DNA of 64,000 nucleotides, taken from Desulfosporosinus meridiei DSM 13257. GTDB taxonomy: Bacteria > Bacillota > Desulfitobacteriia > Desulfitobacteriales > Desulfitobacteriaceae. Numbering within the stretch: position 1 is the first letter of the stretch; each line of letters starts with the position of its first letter. The stretch covers positions 1,492,501 through 1,556,500 of the forward strand of contig NC_018515.1 in NCBI RefSeq assembly GCF_000231385.2, given 5' to 3'. Of the stretch, positions 8,309 to 16,749 are shown piece by piece. The notes beneath the pieces are model-generated. The model did not search any database and had not been told where the DNA came from. It was given only the letters and a program-made list of their open reading frames with translations. A program made the translations under genes and the position numbers.

Positions 8309-9276
8309 TATTTAGCCGATATCTTTTGCCAATCTCGAACCCCAGTGTCCTCAATGATTCCTAAGGTAACATCTGTAACATCCTCGGAACTTAACAGTAA
8401 ATCTCGTATTTTTAGCTTAATATCATCTGCTTGGGCCAGGGTTAAGCCAGGTACTAATTCAACGTAGCTTTCGACATGATAAAAACGTCCCTCCTGGAGG
8501 ATGCGCATTTTATTAATATCCGTTACTTCCGGAACAGAAAAGATAATCTGAGATACTTTGTCTTCTACTTCTTTTGGAGCGGATACTCCAATGAGTCCGA
8601 CCATATTGTCGTAGCCAACTCGGAAGGCCACGCCCCCCATCATCAGTCCAATGATAATGGCTGCAATACCATCCAGGACTTTAATTGGAGTAAAGTGGGA
8701 GACAAGAATTGCCGCTAAGGCCAGTATGGCCCCGGATGTGGCGACCAGGTCTTCATAAAAAACCAGACGAGTTGCAGGAGAGGCACGATTGACGCCTTTA
8801 AGGGCATTGGCGATTATGCCGAATCCCTTTCCTTCAGCTCGAGTTTCTTTAAGAATCTCATGCATTGCTTTAAATAAGACATATCCATCGATGGCGATTG
8901 AAACTCCCAGACTAAGAACAATAAGCCATAGGCCCCCAATGGACACTGGGTTACGAATCAAACGAACTCCTTCAAGAATGGTTTCGTAGGCCAGGATAGT
9001 AATGATAATTACCGCACCCATACAAAATACATTAATGACCCGGCCGAAACCGGATGGAAAGCGGGTAGTCGGCTTGCGCTCGGCTAAAATACTGCCGATA
9101 AATACAAATAATTGGTTAACTGCGTCTGCCCCCGTATGCATCGCTTCGGCAAACATCGCCCCACTGCCGCTTAAGAAGGCAGCTATTCCTTTGAAAACTA
9201 CCAAGAAGAGGTTGCCTAATACAGCGTATAGAGAGGAGGCGTTTCCCTTTTTAATGAGTTCCAAAAACTTCTTCAT
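8308..9276 (-). CDS. Cation diffusion facilitator (CDF) family transporter
   Basis: 322 residues with six membrane segments in the first ~210 residues. The second segment carries MFAEAMHTGADAVNQ, the H-x3-D metal site of CDF proteins (HTGAD here, against the usual HSxxD), and a later segment carries the partner GIAAIIIG with no obvious second HxxxD. The C-terminal ~90 residues form the cytoplasmic CDF domain (YHVESYVELVPGLTL). CDF proteins export divalent metals by proton exchange. The ATG at 9276 has GGTGAGG five bases upstream. The metal is not predictable, and the altered second site makes a non-zinc ion or altered function possible. Confidence 0.8.
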   Translation of the reverse strand: MKKFLELIKKGNASSLYAVLGNLFLVVFKGIAAFLSGSGAMFAEAMHTGADAVNQLFVFIGSILAERKPTTRFPSGFGRVINVFCMGAVIIITILAYETILEGVRLIRNPVSIGGLWLIVLSLGVSIAIDGYVLFKAMHEILKETRAEGKGFGIIANALKGVNRASPATRLVFYEDLVATSGAILALAAILVSHFTPIKVLDGIAAIIIGLMMGGVAFRVGYDNMVGLIGVSAPKEVEDKVSQIIFSVPEVTDINKMRILQEGRFYHVESYVELVPGLTLAQADDIKLKIRDLLLSSEDVTDVTLGIIEDTGVRDWQKISAK

Positions 9277-9414
9277 ATAATCCTCACCATTCATTGCTTT
9301 TCGCATTATCTTCCCATAAAGTTCAAAGGTTTATTCTTAAAGTCGTGACAGAGAAGAATAAGCGAACATACCCTATTAATAATTCGATTCTAAGTATTGA
9401 AAGCGGTGATCTTA

Positions 9415-10032
9415 TTGAAGTTATATCTGGCTTTAGGGGATTCAATAACGGCTGGGTATGGAGTTGAAAGTCCCTTTTCTTTCCCTATGGTATACGCTAG
9501 TTTCCTGCGCAGGCATAATCCGAACTTAAAACTTCTTAATTTTGGCATAAATGGTCTGACAACAAGTGGTTTGCTTAACCAATTGCGTACTAATCAGAAC
9601 CTGAGAACATCGATTAGGCATGCCTTCTTAATTACACTAACTATCGGCTCTAACGATCTGCTCCGGCTTATTGGTAATCCCAATCAACCTATAAAGACAT
9701 CTCAGCTGCCCATTATTCAGAGAACTATGAGCAGAACTCTTATGCAAATCGGACAAGAACTTCGGAGTCTCAATCCATATGCAATTATAAAAGTAGCGAC
9801 TCTCTATAATCCCTTGCCAGCAGGCCCCTATGCCAATTATTACTCTCTTGTCCAAGGAATCATCGACACTGCCAATGCTATGATTGTGATGTGGGCAAAA
9901 AGTTATGGATTTATTGTTGTGAATTTAGATCGTGAGATTAAGGGCAAGGAACTGTTATTTATTAGCAGAGATCATGCCCATCCCAATGCGGCAGGTTATC
10001 AGATGATTGCTAAAGCCTTTGCAAGGTACTAA
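9415..10032 (+). CDS. GDSL/SGNH-type esterase or lipase
   Basis: About 205 residues with the four SGNH blocks: ALGDSITAGYG at the N-terminus (nucleophile Ser), a Gly near NFGINGLTT, TIGSNDLL (Asn) and DHAHPNAAGY (catalytic Asp and His). The family hydrolyses esters of lipids, sugars or acylated cell-wall polymers. There is no clear signal peptide, so it may be cytoplasmic, or the start may be misplaced. TTG at 9415 has GGTGAT upstream; another TTG lies 18 bases earlier. Its stop codon abuts the stop codon of the convergent VTT gene with no bases between. Confidence 0.8.
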   Translation: MKLYLALGDSITAGYGVESPFSFPMVYASFLRRHNPNLKLLNFGINGLTTSGLLNQLRTNQNLRTSIRHAFLITLTIGSNDLLRLIGNPNQPIKTSQLPIIQRTMSRTLMQIGQELRSLNPYAIIKVATLYNPLPAGPYANYYSLVQGIIDTANAMIVMWAKSYGFIVVNLDREIKGKELLFISRDHAHPNAAGYQMIAKAFARY

Positions 10033-10686
10033 TTATTCCGAAGTATCTTCTTTAAAACGATTAGCAGAGAAATAGAAATAGAGGCTGGCTAATCCAAAAA
10101 TTAGAACGCCAATCAATATGGCTAACAAAAAACGGCTGGGGTTTTTAGATATCTGCCAAAAGTCATGACCAATCCATGATTCCCAAACAATCATAGGAAT
10201 TTTTCCGAGAACCGAGGCAAGAAAAAACCTTGGAAAAGTCATTAAGGATAATCCTGCAGCATAGTTGACTGCAGCTGAGGGTAGAATGGGAATTAGTCGG
10301 GATATTAGGATAATGGAAAAGCTATTTCCTTCAATTAAGTTAGCCCATTTCCCTAGCTTCGCAATTTTAGGCTGGGCCCATTCTTGTCCTAGATTGCGGG
10401 ATAAATAGAAACCCAGTGAGGCTCCCAGCAAACTTCCGACCAGAGAGAGGAGAAAACCGTTAACCCAACCAAAAATGAGGGTGTTCCCCCCCGCGATTAA
10501 GGCAAAGGGAGTTATAGGAAAGAGGGCCAGAAGCATTAAGATGAATAGGTCAACAAAGATACTAACCCATCCCCATTGGGTAACAAGCATCTGAAAAGCA
10601 GAGGGATTCTGGAGTTCAGGATACAGTAAAACGACAAAGGTTAAGGAGACTGCCAGAGTAAAGAATGAAAAAAATTTCTTGGTCAA
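10033..10686 (-). CDS. TVP38/TMEM64 (VTT domain) membrane protein, second copy
   Basis: 217 residues with five or six hydrophobic segments and the VTT core: GNTLIFGWVNGFLL, LLGASLGFYLSRNLG, then ISRLIPILPSAAVNYAAGLS and GKIPMIVWESWIG. It is a paralogue of the protein at 1213-1917 but clearly diverged. The TTG start has GGAAGGTGAAG just upstream, nearly identical to the leader of the HD-domain gene 700 bases away. A hairpin lies 20 bases before it. Its likely role is membrane lipid homeostasis; the substrate is unknown. Confidence 0.8.
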   Translation of the reverse strand: MTKKFFSFFTLAVSLTFVVLLYPELQNPSAFQMLVTQWGWVSIFVDLFILMLLALFPITPFALIAGGNTLIFGWVNGFLLSLVGSLLGASLGFYLSRNLGQEWAQPKIAKLGKWANLIEGNSFSIILISRLIPILPSAAVNYAAGLSLMTFPRFFLASVLGKIPMIVWESWIGHDFWQISKNPSRFLLAILIGVLIFGLASLYFYFSANRFKEDTSE

Positions 10687-10708
10687 GACTTCACCTTCCT
10701 TAAACCAA

Positions 10709-10734
10709 ACGGCATGCTATCAAAGGCATGCCGT
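10709..10734 (-). terminator. Hairpin, possible terminator or attenuator
   Basis: A 9-bp stem (ACGGCATGC with GCATGCCGT) around an 8-nt loop lies between the HD-domain gene and the VTT gene on the minus strand, followed on that strand by TTGGTTT. It may end the upstream operon or modulate read-through. Confidence 0.5.
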
Positions 10735-10782
10735 AATTATACTAATCTGAAAGCATAACGTTTCGGTGCATACTGCAAAAAG

Positions 10783-10834
10783 GCTAATTCGTGCGAAGAC
10801 AGCGTCTTCGTGGAGCAGCCGAGTTTCTACCCAC
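10783..10834 (+). repeat. Short dispersed hairpin element, copy 1
   Basis: This stretch shares GCTAATTCGTGCG, a CGAAGAC/GTCTTCG hairpin, CAGCCGA and TCTACCCA, in that order, with the stretch at 22925-23021. The second copy is longer between the last two blocks. Both lie in intergenic DNA. Confidence 0.5.
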
Positions 10835-10886
10835 TAATAATAATTGGACTAAGTAAATGCTGTTGGCAATTTTTTTGCACTCTACG

Positions 10887-11423
10887 CTAATGGGGCCTCG
10901 TAGGTGACGTTTTCAGGCGAAGGAGCTTACCATGTTTGATAAGGTGAAGAGAGGTGTATCTCTCAGAGGGGGGGAGTTGCCTCTTGAATTTACAGCGAAA
11001 TTCTTGAATAGAGGCTATCTTATCAGCGAACATAACCAGAAAAGCTTCTTTACTGCGGGGTAGGCGGAGAGTAAGGGGCCACATATGACTTAAAATGATG
11101 TCCTTTTCCTTATCACTGAGTTCGAAACACCGTTCTGCATTCTGACAGGCAATTCTTGGATGACGAAAACCATGCCATCTGGATCCATCCGGTCTGAGTT
11201 TATGCCAATCGTACAAGAAGAAGTCGTGAAGGAGGGCTCCCCGAGTGACAGCACAGGTATCCAGATTTACTTTGTCTTCCAGTCGGATAGACCAATTATA
11301 GGCTATTTGGGCAACCCGGAGAGAATGTTCAAGAGTAGTAAAAGGCCTATGATGGGTGAATTGCCCTAACTGTTGATATTCCTCATGGTTTAAAATGTCT
11401 TCCACCTGCTTAGATAGACTCAA
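10887..11423 (-). CDS. HD-domain protein
   Basis: 178 residues with HD phosphohydrolase motifs: FTTLEHSLRVAQIAYNW (first His), LLHDFFLYDW (the HD pair) and a later FADKIASIQE (second Asp). The family cleaves phosphate esters of nucleotides or signalling molecules using a bound metal. The TTG at 11423 is chosen because GGAAGGTGAAG lies just upstream. It follows the CmpB-like membrane gene by 13 bases and may be co-transcribed with the germination genes. Similar HD proteins paired with CmpB-like genes occur in clostridia, but the substrate is unknown. Confidence 0.75.
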   Translation of the reverse strand: MSLSKQVEDILNHEEYQQLGQFTHHRPFTTLEHSLRVAQIAYNWSIRLEDKVNLDTCAVTRGALLHDFFLYDWHKLRPDGSRWHGFRHPRIACQNAERCFELSDKEKDIILSHMWPLTLRLPRSKEAFLVMFADKIASIQEFRCKFKRQLPPSERYTSLHLIKHGKLLRLKTSPTRPH

Positions 11424-11436
11424 TGACTTCACCTTC

Positions 11437-12177
11437 CTAGTCAAGTGAGTGAGTATTGTTTTCACTATCTGGGTTGTAGAATTTATTGCGCTGAAGCTTT
11501 AGAAAGTGTTCCATGGCTTCTTGCTTAGCATAGAGTAAGGCCATCTTCTCATGTAAAGTGTGACGCATTTTTGGATAGGTATGCAGTAGTCGATAAAAGG
11601 GAGAGCAGGCAATATGGAAGGTTGGTAATTCCAATCGTTCATAACGTTCTTGAAAGGCGGTAACAAAGTGCTCTAAACGGCGTAATAACAAAGAAGAGTG
11701 AATTAAATCCCAAATCACATAGACAGACATGATTAGAGCAAAAGCAGTACGAACCGGAAAAGGGGTGAGTTGAATTTGCAGTTGAACCGTCGGATTAATG
11801 ATATGATAAAACACAAGTCCTAATCCCCCCCAGATCAAACTGAAAGGAAGGGCAATTCGTCCCTGTAAATTAAAAGGAATAGAGTGATAATCCCAGAGTT
11901 GCAAGTGATAGAAACGCTCGAAGAACCAACCGGCTACATATTCCAGCAAGGTCGATAAAAAGACAAACCATAGAAATTGTAGAGGTAAGGAGACGCCGCT
12001 TATCAGTTCAGAAGTCCAAATTACCAAAGTAGAAAAGAATCCATAAATGGGGAGAAAAGGGCCGCTCAGAAATCCGGGATTTACGAGCCTGCGTTGGTTG
12101 GAGGAACGATATAGAGTTTCCATAACCCAGCCTGCAAAGGCATAAATAGAAAAAGTCAGGATAAAATCCGTTAACAT
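11437..12177 (-). CDS. CmpB-like (putative ABC-transporter type IV) membrane protein
   Basis: 246 residues. The first ~150 hold about four membrane segments with the family patterns AGWVMETLYRSS, PGFLSGPFLPIYGFF and LEYVAGWFFERFYHLQLWDY, followed by GRIALPFSLIWGGLG. The last ~80 residues are polar and helical. The family name implies transport, but no transported compound is known. ATG at 12177 follows AGGGGGG at a long spacing. The gene lies 90 bases after the small germination-operon membrane gene on the same strand and precedes the HD-domain gene. Confidence 0.75.
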   Translation of the reverse strand: MLTDFILTFSIYAFAGWVMETLYRSSNQRRLVNPGFLSGPFLPIYGFFSTLVIWTSELISGVSLPLQFLWFVFLSTLLEYVAGWFFERFYHLQLWDYHSIPFNLQGRIALPFSLIWGGLGLVFYHIINPTVQLQIQLTPFPVRTAFALIMSVYVIWDLIHSSLLLRRLEHFVTAFQERYERLELPTFHIACSPFYRLLHTYPKMRHTLHEKMALLYAKQEAMEHFLKLQRNKFYNPDSENNTHSLD

Positions 12178-12266
12178 ACAGATCTTAACCCCCCTGCATT
12201 TGATTATGTATAGTTTATCGTATATTAGTAGGGTTGGCAAAATTATATATGGATAAAGGAGATATC

Positions 12267-12485
12267 CTAACGATAGTTTATGTGCAGGATATCCTCAACA
12301 AGATAATCAACTCCTATGGCAGGGCTAGGAATTTGAAATCCTAATGTTTGCAACAGAGCCAGCATAAAAGTTAAGGAGAAGAGGACTGAAAATACCACTA
12401 ATTCTCGCCAATATTTGTTTCTAATTAAATTCGGGACTTCATAGAGGACAACCCCTAAAAAAGCAGATATTAATAATAAAAGCAT
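12267..12485 (-). CDS. Small membrane protein of the germination operon
   Basis: 72 residues with two hydrophobic segments (1-17 and 29-48). It starts five bases after the GerB-type gene and uses the same strand. Small membrane proteins at this position accompany ger operons in related spore formers; GerD-like and GerQ-like roles are not supported by sequence. Function unknown. Confidence 0.6.
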   Translation of the reverse strand: MLLLLISAFLGVVLYEVPNLIRNKYWRELVVFSVLFSLTFMLALLQTLGFQIPSPAIGVDYLVEDILHINYR

Positions 12486-12490
12486 GGCAG

Positions 12491-13591
12491 TTAATTCCTT
12501 CCGTTATTTTGGGGTAGTTTTCTTAGTTTCGCTACAATTAAAGACATAAAAGGAAGAACAAGATAAAAATGTAAGCTAACGATGGGTGTATTATACATGA
12601 TTGAATAGCTTAATTGCATTTTTGATTGATAGGATATAAGAGCTAAAACAATGCTCAGGACACCAATTATTACAACCAGAGGCTGATAGGTGCGGAGTTT
12701 TGTCATCTGGGCTATACTCAAAACCGTCGCATAATAAAAAATACACGATAATACAAATAATAATAGGATTTGAGCCATTGCCACGAATATTTCCAGCCTA
12801 GTTAATATCTTACCGATATTAATCAAGCGTACTGATTCCATTGAAGGAGAAGTCACTACTGGACTAAGAGGGCCGAGTGTTGCTATGTTGCGTATGGTAC
12901 CTAATACTAATATAAGTCCCGCACTAATCATTCCTAAGAGAATTGGTTTCTTGGCCTTGCGTTTTTCATCTACTGAGGGAAGAATCATCAAAAAGACAAA
13001 TACTTGAGAAAATGAAATATGGGTGATTATATGTGTGCTCTGAATCAAATCTCCTATAGGTATCTCCAAAATTGGTAAGAAATTTGTAAACTTCATATCT
13101 TTTAAAAGCATGGCAAAGGTTATGAAGACAATTATTGCCGGGATAAAAGCAATCACTACAGACATTCTGGCGATTACTTCAATTCCTTGCCGTACTGCCC
13201 AAGCACAGATGAAAGCAAACATGATCATAATGAAGCTCATGGGAGTTTCCGGCATAATAAAGGTCAGGACGAAATCGCCAATAAACCAAAGATATCCGGA
13301 CAAGGTTATTAGAAAGAAAAGGCTGTATTGTAAAGAGATAAACTTACCCAGATAGGAACCGTAAATAAGATCGTTAATTTGGACAAAGTTCTTGCCGGGA
13401 AATAAATTGGCAAGTGAAATATAGACTAAAGCTATTACGGTACCGATAATCATAGCCGCTATCACTGCCAACCAGGTATCGTGCTTAGAAATTGGGTAAG
13501 CAAAGGTCAAAGGCAAGAGTGCCCCTTGTATAAAACAATTAACCAAGAAGAACAATTGAAGGCTGGATATTACTCCTTTTTCAAGTCTCAT
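12491..13591 (-). CDS. Spore germination protein, GerAB/GerB permease family
   Basis: 366 residues with about ten membrane segments, in the amino-acid-permease-like spore germination family. Its opening segment (SSLQLFFLVNCFIQGALLPLTFAY) and later WLAVIAAMIIG match GerAB-type proteins. These B subunits sit in the inner spore membrane and help sense the germinant together with the A and C subunits. It starts six bases after the gerC stop. Which germinant is sensed cannot be read. Confidence 0.85.
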   Translation of the reverse strand: MRLEKGVISSLQLFFLVNCFIQGALLPLTFAYPISKHDTWLAVIAAMIIGTVIALVYISLANLFPGKNFVQINDLIYGSYLGKFISLQYSLFFLITLSGYLWFIGDFVLTFIMPETPMSFIMIMFAFICAWAVRQGIEVIARMSVVIAFIPAIIVFITFAMLLKDMKFTNFLPILEIPIGDLIQSTHIITHISFSQVFVFLMILPSVDEKRKAKKPILLGMISAGLILVLGTIRNIATLGPLSPVVTSPSMESVRLINIGKILTRLEIFVAMAQILLLFVLSCIFYYATVLSIAQMTKLRTYQPLVVIIGVLSIVLALISYQSKMQLSYSIMYNTPIVSLHFYLVLPFMSLIVAKLRKLPQNNGRN

Positions 13592-13597
13592 TAAGGT

Positions 13598-14791
13598 CTA
13601 TTGCTCCTTTTCTGGTGTTGCAGGTCGCCCGATCAATCCGGATCTGCGTATTTTGGCTTGGACAGTAATTTCTACATCAAGATTGGAGTAGATTTCATCC
13701 CAATCATCTTTCATCTGTGTCCACTCCTTCAGGTGTCTTTGGTGGAATATATCCCCAAATCCAAAGATATCTGCTTTAAGCTTTTGGGACTTTTTCAAAG
13801 CTGATTCTACTTCGTCGAGGATAGCCTTTTCTGCTTGCTTGGTCAACTTTTCAGCGGCATCAGGGGCTACTAAGTTTGCATCGCAAGATTGATCGCCAAT
13901 ATTGCCTTCTTCTTCGATTTCAATTGTGATCGAGGGCTTACTGTCAATTATTTGAGAGGTGATTTTGCCTTTAGAGCGGATGATTTCTAAACTCGCTATT
14001 CCTTGGCAGTCGGGACACCTGACCTTAATGATTCCACTCTTTACCTTATTTATTGCCCATAACAGTCCTCGAGTTTCTTCCTTGGTAAGTTGACCAATCA
14101 ATTTGTCCTTTTTAAAGACAGCAGTACCTTCCACAGACAACTCGCTGTTAGCCCCTTGGCCCTCTATTTTTATAATAGGTGCGATAGGAGCTGTTGTGGG
14201 GCTCATTAAACGGGTGACAAACTCGTTAAGTTGCGTGACACATGTTTGCGAGTTTGCGGACTGCGATTCCATTAATTCTGATATACCCACTGCAGGGATT
14301 TTTTCCAGCTTTGGTTGAAAATCTAGGATTTCGCTTGCTTTGTCTTGGGCGACAAGCATATACACCTCCAGACGAGTTTCCTGATCCCGGACAAAGAAAT
14401 CCAGGTATTCTTGGATGCCTTGTTCGGCCAGAGAATGCCCAAAGATTATCACCTGATTATGAGGCCAGTATAATTTACGGCTTGATTTATGGGTAAAACC
14501 TCTAATTGTTGCAAACATACCTTCTCCCGTGTTTTGCAGATTCCAATACGCTCTGGAGTCTCCGCTTCCTCCGCCACCCCCCTCCCCAGTACCCCCAGAA
14601 TTGAGCTCGGAAGTTTTGATCAGTTGGGCCGTGACCTCTAATTTACCGGAATCCTCGTTCTTATCCAGCCCAGCCCCCATGACAATTCCTAGATTGGGCA
14701 ATTCACGACGATTCCAACAGCCGGTAGTACCTAAAGAAAGAATTAAGATTGTTGTCAGTAGGGCTGCCGCTTTCTTTACGCTTTTCATCAC
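13598..14791 (-). CDS. Spore germination lipoprotein, GerC family
   Basis: 397 residues with a lipoprotein signal ending TTGCWNRREL, the typical GerC opening (Cys followed by W-(N/D)-x-R-E-L). Domain 1 contains LGIVMGAGLDK; the C-terminal domain ends near IYSNLDVEITVQAKIRR, another hallmark. A glycine-rich insertion (TGEGGGGGSGDS) lies near residue 69. GerC anchors the germinant receptor in the spore inner membrane. Two Met codons open the frame. It follows gerA by 16 bases and precedes gerB by six. Confidence 0.9.
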   Translation of the reverse strand: MMKSVKKAAALLTTILILSLGTTGCWNRRELPNLGIVMGAGLDKNEDSGKLEVTAQLIKTSELNSGGTGEGGGGGSGDSRAYWNLQNTGEGMFATIRGFTHKSSRKLYWPHNQVIIFGHSLAEQGIQEYLDFFVRDQETRLEVYMLVAQDKASEILDFQPKLEKIPAVGISELMESQSANSQTCVTQLNEFVTRLMSPTTAPIAPIIKIEGQGANSELSVEGTAVFKKDKLIGQLTKEETRGLLWAINKVKSGIIKVRCPDCQGIASLEIIRSKGKITSQIIDSKPSITIEIEEEGNIGDQSCDANLVAPDAAEKLTKQAEKAILDEVESALKKSQKLKADIFGFGDIFHQRHLKEWTQMKDDWDEIYSNLDVEITVQAKIRRSGLIGRPATPEKEQ

Positions 14792-14807
14792 TACTCCTAA
14801 ATTATAA

Positions 14808-16448
14808 TTATTCAGATTGACTTTCTTTTTCCGAGGGAGGACTGGGTTTTAGACGAAAATCCTTGCGCTGAGTATCTTCACTGCCCATAAAGCTGGGACG
14901 AGTTATCATTGCCCATAAAGGTGCTCTGATAAAGGAATCTTTTAAATCGGCAGCACTAAGGGGAGCTATCGGGGAAAGAAATGGAGTGCCAAAGGATCTC
15001 AAAGATGTTAGATGAATGAAGAGCCCGATAAGACCGATGATAATACCAAAACCACCGGAAAACCCAGCCAGGGTGACAAAGACTATCCGCAATATTCCAC
15101 CGGAGTCTGTTTGAGCCGGCACGACAAAACTAGCGACGGCAGTTAAGGCTACTACAATAACCATAGGTGCTCCGATTAAGCCTGCGGTTACCGCAGACTG
15201 GCCAATAACCAGAGCGCCGACAATACTTACTGCTTGCCCCACAGGTCGAGGCAATCTAACCCCTGCTTCTCTAAGAATCTCAAATACAACGCCCATACCT
15301 ACGGCTTCCACAATTGCCGGAAAAGGTACGCCTTCCTGAGCCGAGGCCATACTAAATAGCAGTGGGGTTGGAATTAACTCTTGATGATAGGTAGTTAAGG
15401 CTACATAAGTAGCCGGTGCTAGGATACTAATCAGATAAGCCATAAATCTAATTAAGCGAATGAAGCTGACGAAATAAGGTCTGGAGTAATAATCTTCAGC
15501 GCTTTGAAAGTTTTCAAATAAAAGCAAGGGAACAGTAAGCACAAAAGGAGTACCATCTACAAAAATTGCAGCTCTCCCTTCCAGAATTTTAGCCGCCACA
15601 GAGTCGGGTTTTTCTGTGTTGCCCACGGTAGAAAAAATTGAGAAAGGAGCGTCTTCAATGAATTGCTCAATATAACCCGACTCTAAGATCGAATCGGTTT
15701 TAATGTTGTTAAGTCTGCGCTTGATTTCTTCAATGAGTGAGGGGTTGGCAAGGCCTTTTATATAAGCAATACAAACACTTGTCTTGGTTCGTTGACCTAT
15801 CTTCATAGTTTCTAGGATTAAATCCGGGTTTTTTATTTTGCGCCTTAATAAGGTAGTGTTCGTTAAGATATTTTCAATAAAACCCTCCCGGGGTCCGCGA
15901 ACGACAGATTCAGTTTTTGGCTCGTCCACACTGCGGGCTTTCCAGTCGGCTGTCATTATTAATAAGGCCTCAGGGCACCCATCAACTAATAGAATACTTG
16001 TACCAGCCATACAATTATCAACGAGATCGTTAATGGAATTGGATTTGCTTACTTCTCCCACTGAAAGCATGGTGGTTCTGATAATTTCGATAATATCAAG
16101 TTTTGATGCAAGTGTGGTCTTGTCCAACTGTGATTCAAACATTAAGGGCTTAAGGATACTGTCATTAACTATTTTTGGATCTGTCATCCCTGTAAGATAT
16201 AGCAATGCCGCATCGACTTGTTTTGGCAGATTAATCGTGAACTCTCTGATGACAACATCATAATTATTACCTAGGGATTCTCTGAAAAGATCCAGGTTGT
16301 TTTTAAGACTTGCGGAAAGGTGACTGGTGGTGCTTTTTTCGTCTTTGTCTTTAGAAGCTGTAGAGTTACTTTGGCTCAATTTATAGTTTTGTCCAAGCAG
16401 CTTCAGATATTTCAGTCTGCTAAGCAGATAACTGAGCATAACCCCCAT
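14808..16448 (-). CDS. Spore germination protein, GerA family
   Basis: 546 residues. The N-terminal half is soluble (FRESLGNNYDVVIREF, later DSVAAKILEGRAAIFVDGTP), and the C-terminal half has four to five membrane segments with EGVPFPAIVEA, VGQAVSIVGALVIGQSAV and an RAPLWAMITRPS tail. This is the A subunit of an endospore germinant receptor. A second ATG nine bases downstream (MLSYLL) may be the real start, as GATGGGG precedes it. It leads the operon A-C-B on the minus strand. A palindromic element lies just upstream. Confidence 0.9.
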   Translation of the reverse strand: MGVMLSYLLSRLKYLKLLGQNYKLSQSNSTASKDKDEKSTTSHLSASLKNNLDLFRESLGNNYDVVIREFTINLPKQVDAALLYLTGMTDPKIVNDSILKPLMFESQLDKTTLASKLDIIEIIRTTMLSVGEVSKSNSINDLVDNCMAGTSILLVDGCPEALLIMTADWKARSVDEPKTESVVRGPREGFIENILTNTTLLRRKIKNPDLILETMKIGQRTKTSVCIAYIKGLANPSLIEEIKRRLNNIKTDSILESGYIEQFIEDAPFSIFSTVGNTEKPDSVAAKILEGRAAIFVDGTPFVLTVPLLLFENFQSAEDYYSRPYFVSFIRLIRFMAYLISILAPATYVALTTYHQELIPTPLLFSMASAQEGVPFPAIVEAVGMGVVFEILREAGVRLPRPVGQAVSIVGALVIGQSAVTAGLIGAPMVIVVALTAVASFVVPAQTDSGGILRIVFVTLAGFSGGFGIIIGLIGLFIHLTSLRSFGTPFLSPIAPLSAADLKDSFIRAPLWAMITRPSFMGSEDTQRKDFRLKPSPPSEKESQSE

Positions 16449-16464
16449 CCCTTTCCATACTAGT

Positions 16465-16497
16465 CAGAAAGTGGTACAGTGCAGTACATACTTTCTG
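16465..16497 (-). promoter_or_regulatory. Inverted repeat upstream of gerA, related to the TetR palindrome
   Basis: An imperfect inverted repeat of CAGAAAGTGGTAC with GTACATACTTTCTG lies 17 bases before the gerA start. The segment AAGTGGTA, AGTGCA, GTACATACTT (16469-16493) matches the left half and centre of the palindrome at 26798-26857, with two short gaps. It could be an operator or a decayed copy of the same element. Confidence 0.5.
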
Positions 16498-16631
16498 GAA
16501 GTTTCTTTCTCACAGATTCAAGGGCCTATGATTCTGAGAAGCCAACTCAGTTGCCTAAGCCCTTAGTTAATATTAACCATTATATCCAAACTTATTTATG
16601 GCTTGGGAATGGAGCTAGTTATGAAAATAAA

Positions 16632-16674
16632 AAGCGTAAGATTTCGGGGACAAAGTCCCTAAACCTTAACGCTT
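16632..16674 (-). terminator. Intrinsic terminator of the cobTUS operon
   Basis: On the minus strand AAGCGTTAAGG...CTTACGCTT folds around a GGGACTTTGTCCC tip and is followed by TTTTTATTTT. It lies about 75 bases beyond the cobS stop. Confidence 0.75.
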
Positions 16675-16749
16675 CTATATCTGTTTCTGTATAAGCATTC
16701 TAATCGCTGTAGTAACGTACCGGGAAAAATTAGTTCCGTCCTTGAAGAA

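Larger units (their letters stand above)
16449..16749. other. Intergenic stretch between gerA and cobS
   Basis: About 300 bases with two structured elements described separately: an inverted repeat upstream of gerA (16465-16497) and the terminator of the cob operon (16632-16674). A plus-strand open frame here (16479-16694) has no ribosome site or recognisable product and is not called. Confidence 0.6.

Noticed and set aside
16479-16694. 71-residue plus-strand frame between gerA and cobS
   Set aside because: No ribosome site, it covers the cob terminator, and no protein features are visible.
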